Positions 59,734 through 64,000 of a stretch of 64,000 nt of DNA are shown one piece after another; position 1 is the first letter of the stretch, and the number at the start of each line of letters is the position of its first letter. The notes below the pieces were generated by a model that saw only the letters and a program-made list of their open reading frames with translations, was not told the origin of the DNA and did not search any database. A program made the translations under genes and the position numbers. Source of the DNA: Paracoccus homiensis (lineage in GTDB: Bacteria; Pseudomonadota; Alphaproteobacteria; Rhodobacterales; Rhodobacteraceae); assembly GCF_900111675.1 (NCBI RefSeq), contig NZ_FOHO01000004.1, positions 62,001 through 126,000 on the forward strand, given 5' to 3'.

Positions 59734-60693
59734 ATGAAGAACTGGACCCGCGCGGCGATCGCTGCGCTGATGACGACCGTTGCCGCACCCGCCATGGCCG
59801 AGGAATGCATCGCCCCCGCCAACCCGGGCGGCGGCTGGGATTTCACCTGCCGTCAGATTGGCCGGATCATGACCGATCTGGGCATTTCGCCCAATCTGGT
59901 GCAGGTCACCAACCTTGCCGGTGCCGGTGGCGGAGTCGCCTATACCCAGGTGGTCAGCAGCCGCAATGACGACCCCGAGGTCTTTGTCGCCGCAAGCTCG
60001 GCCACGACGACGCGCCTTGCGCAGAACGCCTTTGCAGGCGCGACGGCAGATCAGGTGCGCTGGGTCGGCACCATCGGCGGCGATCCCGGCGTGATCGTCG
60101 TGGGCAAGGACAGCCCGTTCCAGAACCTGAACGATCTGGTCGAGGCCGTGAAGGCCGATCCGTCGAAAGTCGCCTTCGCGGGCGGTTCTGCCGTGGGTGG
60201 GTTCGACCATCTGAAGGTGCTGATGATGCTGGACAAGGCCGGTTTCGGCGAGGCGCGTCAGGTCAAGTATATCGGTCTTGATGGCGGAGCCGATGCCGTC
60301 ACCCAGACCGTCGGCGGTTTCGCACAGGCCATGACCGGCGATCTGTCGGAAATCACCGGCTTCATCAAATCGGGCGACGTGCGCCCGCTGGCCGTTCTGG
60401 CGGAAGACCGCGTCGCGGGCTTTGACGACGTGCCCACCGCCAAGGAACAGGGTGTCGATATCGTCGCGATGAACTGGCGCGGCGTCTATGTGCCCAAGGG
60501 CATCAGCGACGAGCGTTACGACGAGTGGGTCGAGGCGTTGAAACAGGTCGGCGCAAGCGACGAATGGCAGAAGGTCATGGCCGAAAACGGCCTGGCGCCC
60601 TATGACATCTTCGGCGCCGATTTCGAGGCCTTCGTGGCCGACAACATCGCCCAGATCCAGGACGTCTCGAAAGAGATCGGGTTGCTGAAATGA
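59734..60693 (+). CDS. tctC: Tripartite tricarboxylate transporter substrate-binding protein TctC
   Basis: The 319-residue periplasmic protein has a signal peptide (about 1-22, APAMA before EECIAP) and the Bug/TctC fold: PANPGGGWDFTCRQIGRIM (about 26-44), VTNLAGAGGGVAYTQVV, FAGGSAVGGFDHLKVLMML. It collects a carboxylate-type ligand for TctAB. AGGGAGGA before the ATG at 59734 gives a strong ribosome site. Citrate is the classical ligand in Salmonella, but Bug-type proteins bind many compounds, and the AtuA-type gene downstream hints at another substrate. Confidence 0.92.
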   Translation: MKNWTRAAIAALMTTVAAPAMAEECIAPANPGGGWDFTCRQIGRIMTDLGISPNLVQVTNLAGAGGGVAYTQVVSSRNDDPEVFVAASSATTTRLAQNAFAGATADQVRWVGTIGGDPGVIVVGKDSPFQNLNDLVEAVKADPSKVAFAGGSAVGGFDHLKVLMMLDKAGFGEARQVKYIGLDGGADAVTQTVGGFAQAMTGDLSEITGFIKSGDVRPLAVLAEDRVAGFDDVPTAKEQGVDIVAMNWRGVYVPKGISDERYDEWVEALKQVGASDEWQKVMAENGLAPYDIFGADFEAFVADNIAQIQDVSKEIGLLK

Positions 60694-61133
60694 TCCGTGG
60701 CGACCGCATCTTCGGGTCGGTCATGATCGTCATCGCGCTGGGGTATATCCTCAGCGCGCGTGGCATCGAGACCAGCTTCATGTCGGACCCGGTCGGCCCG
60801 CGTGTCTTTCCCTATCTGATCGCAGTGGTGATGATCCTGTGTTCGCTGGTGATGGTGCTGCGCCCCGACCCCGAGGCCGACTGGCCCGCCGGTCCGATGG
60901 TCGCGCAGCTGGCGATCGCATTCGCGGTGCTGGTCGGCTATGCCTATTCCATCTCTCCTCTGGGGTTCATCATTCCGACCGCGATCGCATCCGGCGTCCT
61001 GTGCTGGCAGATCGCCGGACATCCGCTGCGCGCAGCCATGACCGGGGTCGGGCTGGGCGTCGGGCTTTGGGTTCTGTTCCGTCTGATCCTGGGTCTGGGT
61101 CTGCGCGGCCTGCCTGCGGGCTGGGGGTTCTGA
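60690..61133 (+). CDS. tctB: Tripartite tricarboxylate transporter small permease TctB
   Basis: The 147-residue protein has four hydrophobic segments and the TctB start RGDRIFGSVMIVIALGYILSARGIETSFMSDPVGPRVFPYLIA. It forms the membrane complex with TctA. The ATG overlaps the tctC stop by four bases; tctA begins three bases after its stop. Confidence 0.9.
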   Translation: MIRGDRIFGSVMIVIALGYILSARGIETSFMSDPVGPRVFPYLIAVVMILCSLVMVLRPDPEADWPAGPMVAQLAIAFAVLVGYAYSISPLGFIIPTAIASGVLCWQIAGHPLRAAMTGVGLGVGLWVLFRLILGLGLRGLPAGWGF

Positions 61134-61136
61134 AAC

Positions 61137-62663
61137 ATGGATATTCTTTCCAATCTTGCGATGGGCTTTGAAATCGCCGCATCGCCCTATACGCTGCTGC
61201 TGGCGGTGATCGGCTGTTTCGTCGGCACGATCATCGGCGCGTTGCCGGGGCTTGGGCCGTCGAACGGCGTCGCCCTGCTGATCCCGATTTCCTTTTCGAT
61301 GGGGCTGGACGCGATCTCGGCGCTGGTGCTGCTGACCTCGGTCTATTACGGCGCGATGTATGGCGGTCGCATCAGTTCGATCCTGCTGAACATTCCGGGC
61401 GACGAACCCGCGATGATGACGACGCTGGACGGCTATCCCATGGCCAAGCAGGGCCGCGCCGCCGAGGCGCTGGTCGTGTCGGGCGTCGCCTCATTCGTGG
61501 GGGCCTTTGCCGCCACCATCGGCCTGATGATCTTTGCCCCCTATCTGGCGGGCGTGGCGTTCAAATTCGGCCCGGCCGAGTATTTCGCGCTGTATATGCT
61601 GGCCTTCTGCACGCTTGGCGGGATCGGCTCCAACAATCAGGCAAAATCCGCGCTGGCCGCCGCGATCGGGCTGGCCATTGCGATGATCGGGCTGGACAAG
61701 ACCACCGGCATGCCGCGTTTCACCTTTGGCGAACTGCATCTGATGGACGGTGTCGATTTCCTTGTGGCCATCGTCGGCCTGTTTGCCGTGGCCGAGGTGT
61801 TCTTCTTCATCGAAACACATGGCAAGGACAGCGCCATCGGCGTCAAGCTGGGCAAGATCCTGGTGCCGTGGAAGATGCTGCGCCAGACCAGCGGCGCCAT
61901 GGCGCGCGGCACCGGCATCGGCTTTGTCGCGGGTGTGCTGCCGGGTGCGGGGGCCTCTCTGGGGTCGTTCCTTGCCTATATGGCCGAAAAATCATCGGCC
62001 CGCGACAAGGACAGCTTCGGCAAGGGCAATCCGCGCGGTGTGGCCGCCCCCGAGGCCGGGAACAACGCGGCGGCGGGCGGAGCGCTGGTGCCGATGCTGA
62101 CGCTGGGTGTGCCGGGATCGGGCACCACGGCGGTTCTGCTGGCGCTGCTGCTGACGCTGAACATCACGCCCGGACCGCTGCTGTTCACCGAACGCCCCGA
62201 GGTGGTCTGGTCGTTGATCGCGGCGCTGCTGATCGCCAATGTCGTGCTGCTGTTGATGAACGTGCCGATGGTCAAGGTCTTTGTGCATATCCTGTCGGTG
62301 CCCGCCTGGATCCTGCTGCCCGGCGTCACGATGATCGCCTTTGTCGGGATCTATTCGCTGACCGGGTCCAGCTTTGACATGCTGATGATGGTGGGCTTCG
62401 GGGTTCTGGGCTATATCATGCGCAAGCTCAACATTCCGACGGTGCCGGTGATCCTTGGCATCCTGCTGGGCAACGCGATGGAGGACAACCTGCGCCGCGC
62501 CATGGTTCTGTCGAACGGGGACTGGACCTTCCTGTTCAGCTCGCCCATCGCGGTGGGGCTGTGGATCGCCGCCGGTCTGGGCTTTGTCGCCCCGATCTTC
62601 CTGCGGGGCCTGCTGAAAAAGCCCGCCCTGCCCGACAACGACCCGACAACGATCGAGGACTGA
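61137..62663 (+). CDS. tctA: Tripartite tricarboxylate transporter large permease TctA
   Basis: The 508-residue protein has about eleven hydrophobic segments and strong TctA signatures: TIIGALPGLGPSNGVALLIPISF, VYYGAMYGGRISSILLNIPGDEPAMMTTLDGYPMAKQG, GFVAGVLPGAGASLGSFLAYMAEK and PEAGNNAAAGGALVPMLTLGVPGSGTTAVLLALL. It is the sodium- or proton-linked channel. One base separates its stop from the start codon of the AtuA-family gene, so transport and enzyme genes are probably co-translated. Confidence 0.95.
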   Translation: MDILSNLAMGFEIAASPYTLLLAVIGCFVGTIIGALPGLGPSNGVALLIPISFSMGLDAISALVLLTSVYYGAMYGGRISSILLNIPGDEPAMMTTLDGYPMAKQGRAAEALVVSGVASFVGAFAATIGLMIFAPYLAGVAFKFGPAEYFALYMLAFCTLGGIGSNNQAKSALAAAIGLAIAMIGLDKTTGMPRFTFGELHLMDGVDFLVAIVGLFAVAEVFFFIETHGKDSAIGVKLGKILVPWKMLRQTSGAMARGTGIGFVAGVLPGAGASLGSFLAYMAEKSSARDKDSFGKGNPRGVAAPEAGNNAAAGGALVPMLTLGVPGSGTTAVLLALLLTLNITPGPLLFTERPEVVWSLIAALLIANVVLLLMNVPMVKVFVHILSVPAWILLPGVTMIAFVGIYSLTGSSFDMLMMVGFGVLGYIMRKLNIPTVPVILGILLGNAMEDNLRRAMVLSNGDWTFLFSSPIAVGLWIAAGLGFVAPIFLRGLLKKPALPDNDPTTIED

Positions 62664-62664
62664 C

Positions 62665-64000
62665 ATGCCAACACGCGTTCTGGTGCCTTCGGGCGTCCTG
62701 GGACTGGGCTTCGACCGCACCGCGCTGGCGCGCGGTGTGGCCATGCGCCCGGACATCATCTGCATCGACGGAGGGTCCACCGACAGTGGCCCCTTCAGCC
62801 TTGGGGCGGGACAATCGAAATATTCCCGCGCCGCCACCAAATCGGAATGGCGCAGCCTGATGCAGGCACGCGCCGAACTGGGTGTGCCGCTGGTCATCGG
62901 CACCGCCGGCACCTGCGGAACCGACAGCACCGTCGACTGGATGCATGACATCACGGTCGAACTGGCGGCGGAACTGGGCCAGTCGCTGAAGATCGCGCGG
63001 CTGTATTGCAGCCAACCGGTCGCGCGGATCGCGACCGCCGTGCAACAGGGGCAGGTTACGCCGCTGACGCCCGCGCCGGAACTGGATCTGTCGAACCTGT
63101 CGAACATCGTCGCCCTTGCCGGGGCCGAACATATTCAGGCCGCGCTGAACACCGGTGCCGATATCGTCATCGCCGGTCGCACCACCGACACCGCCACCAT
63201 CGCCGCTTTGCCGCTGGCACGTGGCGATGCCGCGGGCGGTGCCTGGCATGGCGCCAAGATCGCGGAATGCGGGGCGCTGTGTTCGACGAACCCGACCTCG
63301 GGCGTGATCATGGTCGATTTCGACGCCGACGGCTTCACGGTCGAGCCGATGGCCGAAACCGCCGCCTGCACCCCCCATTCGGTCAGCGCGCATATGCTGT
63401 ATGAAAATTCAGACCCGTTCCGCCTGTATGAGCCGGGCGGGCATCTGGACGTGACCGACGCGCGCTATACCGCGCTGGACGCCCGCCGCGTGCGGGTCGA
63501 GGGGTCGCGCTGGGTTCCCGGCCCATATACCGTCAAGCTGGAGGGGGCGCGGATCGGCGGCTATCAGACCACGATCATGGCGATCCTGCGCAACGCCCAT
63601 TACGCAAGGAATGCGCAGGCATGGGTCGATCGGCTGACCGGTTTCCTGACCGGCGAGATCGAAAGCCGCATGGGGCTGACCACCGCCGATTACACGCTGG
63701 AATTCCGGCTGATCGGGGTAAATGGCGCCTTGGGCGATCTGGAAAACCGCAGCGGCGATCCGGTCGAGGTCGGCGTTCTGGGCATCATCACCGCCCGCAG
63801 CCAGGACGAAGCCGCCGAGATCGGCAAGCTGATCAATCCCTTCGTGTTGCACTACCCGCTGACCGATGACGAGGAACTGCCGACCTTCGCCTTTCCCTAT
63901 TCGCCCGCGACCACCAATCGTGGCGCGCTTTATGAATTCGCGCTGAACCATGTGTTGCATCTGGACGACCCGATGTCGGCCTTTCGCATTGAACTCAGCC
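62665..64000 (+). CDS. AtuA-family (DUF1446) protein, 3' end outside window
   Basis: The open frame runs 445 codons to the window edge without stop. It matches the AtuA/DUF1446 family: IICIDGGSTDSGPFSLGAGQ (about 31-50), PLVIGTAGTCGTDSTVDWM, GADIVIAGRTTDTATIAAL and YEPGGHLDVTDARY. AtuA belongs to acyclic terpene (citronellol) catabolism gene clusters, but its reaction is not settled; other members lie beside TRAP or TTT transporters and a small DUF4387 partner. It follows tctA directly, so it probably acts on the imported acid. Usual full length is about 450 residues or more. Confidence 0.85.
   Translation, partial: MPTRVLVPSGVLGLGFDRTALARGVAMRPDIICIDGGSTDSGPFSLGAGQSKYSRAATKSEWRSLMQARAELGVPLVIGTAGTCGTDSTVDWMHDITVELAAELGQSLKIARLYCSQPVARIATAVQQGQVTPLTPAPELDLSNLSNIVALAGAEHIQAALNTGADIVIAGRTTDTATIAALPLARGDAAGGAWHGAKIAECGALCSTNPTSGVIMVDFDADGFTVEPMAETAACTPHSVSAHMLYENSDPFRLYEPGGHLDVTDARYTALDARRVRVEGSRWVPGPYTVKLEGARIGGYQTTIMAILRNAHYARNAQAWVDRLTGFLTGEIESRMGLTTADYTLEFRLIGVNGALGDLENRSGDPVEVGVLGIITARSQDEAAEIGKLINPFVLHYPLTDDEELPTFAFPYSPATTNRGALYEFALNHVLHLDDPMSAFRIELS

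Overview
The window is GC-rich (roughly 65%), densely coded chromosomal DNA from an alphaproteobacterium. The gene content fits the Rhodobacteraceae/Paracoccaceae and looks most like Paracoccus: many ABC, TRAP and TTT transporters, the oxygen-dependent (CobG/CobF/CobN) cobalamin pathway, an AtuA-type gene after tctCBA, and start codons that often overlap the preceding stop. This placement rests on recognised gene families, not on a database comparison. I see no insertion sequence, prophage, CRISPR array or plasmid function.

Layout. 1-2.3 kb: end of a LysR regulator (PcaQ-like), an XRE-type regulator and small membrane proteins. 2.3-6.5 kb: a phospholipase D-like enzyme, then metNIQ for methionine uptake behind an unusual structured leader. 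6.6-14.4 kb: a coiled-coil OmpA-family protein, an NCS1 permease, an MDR reductase, an ABC-F ATPase and a MipA/OmpV outer-membrane protein. 14.5-20.8 kb: a branched-chain-amino-acid-type ABC transporter followed without a gap by a cupin and a PhzS-like flavin monooxygenase, probably an uptake-and-catabolism operon for an unknown, perhaps aromatic, compound. 20.97-21.04 kb: tRNA-Arg(CCG). 21.3-24.9 kb: sitABCD (Mn/Fe uptake) behind a perfect Mur-like palindrome. 25.1-28.1 kb: a glycine-betaine-type ABC importer. 28.2-34.2 kb, minus strand: dctP-dctQ-dctM TRAP transporter, amidase, a 59-residue membrane protein, a fumarylacetoacetate-hydrolase-family enzyme and a DUF302 protein. 34.5-42 kb: a PhoD-like phosphatase, a lipoprotein serine hydrolase and an RND efflux pair.

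42.3-56.6 kb is a cobalamin riboswitch followed by DUF1636-cobW-cobN-cobG-cobH-cobI-cobJ-(cobK reversed)-cobL-cobE-cobM-cobB-cbiM-like-cobF. These enzymes take precorrin-2 through ring contraction to hydrogenobyrinic acid a,c-diamide and provide the large cobaltochelatase subunit. CobA, CobS, CobT and the late adenosylation/nucleotide-loop steps are not in the window. Nearly every junction overlaps by 4-8 bases, so translational coupling is likely. cobK lies on the opposite strand, and its start codon shares a CATG with that of cobL.

56.6-64 kb: a TctDE-like two-component system with a co-transcribed periplasmic binding protein (minus strand) diverges from tctCBA and the start of an AtuA-family gene that runs off the window. 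The shared intergenic region carries three CAG-type repeats at helical spacing plus an inverted repeat, a plausible response-regulator site.

The less ordinary items are the metNIQ leader, the Liv/cupin/monooxygenase operon, the cobK/cobL start overlap, the orphan CbiM-like protein whose start I moved to expose Met-His, and the TctDE-plus-binding-protein unit with an Arg next to the phospho-accepting His. No wholly new defence or mobile system was found.
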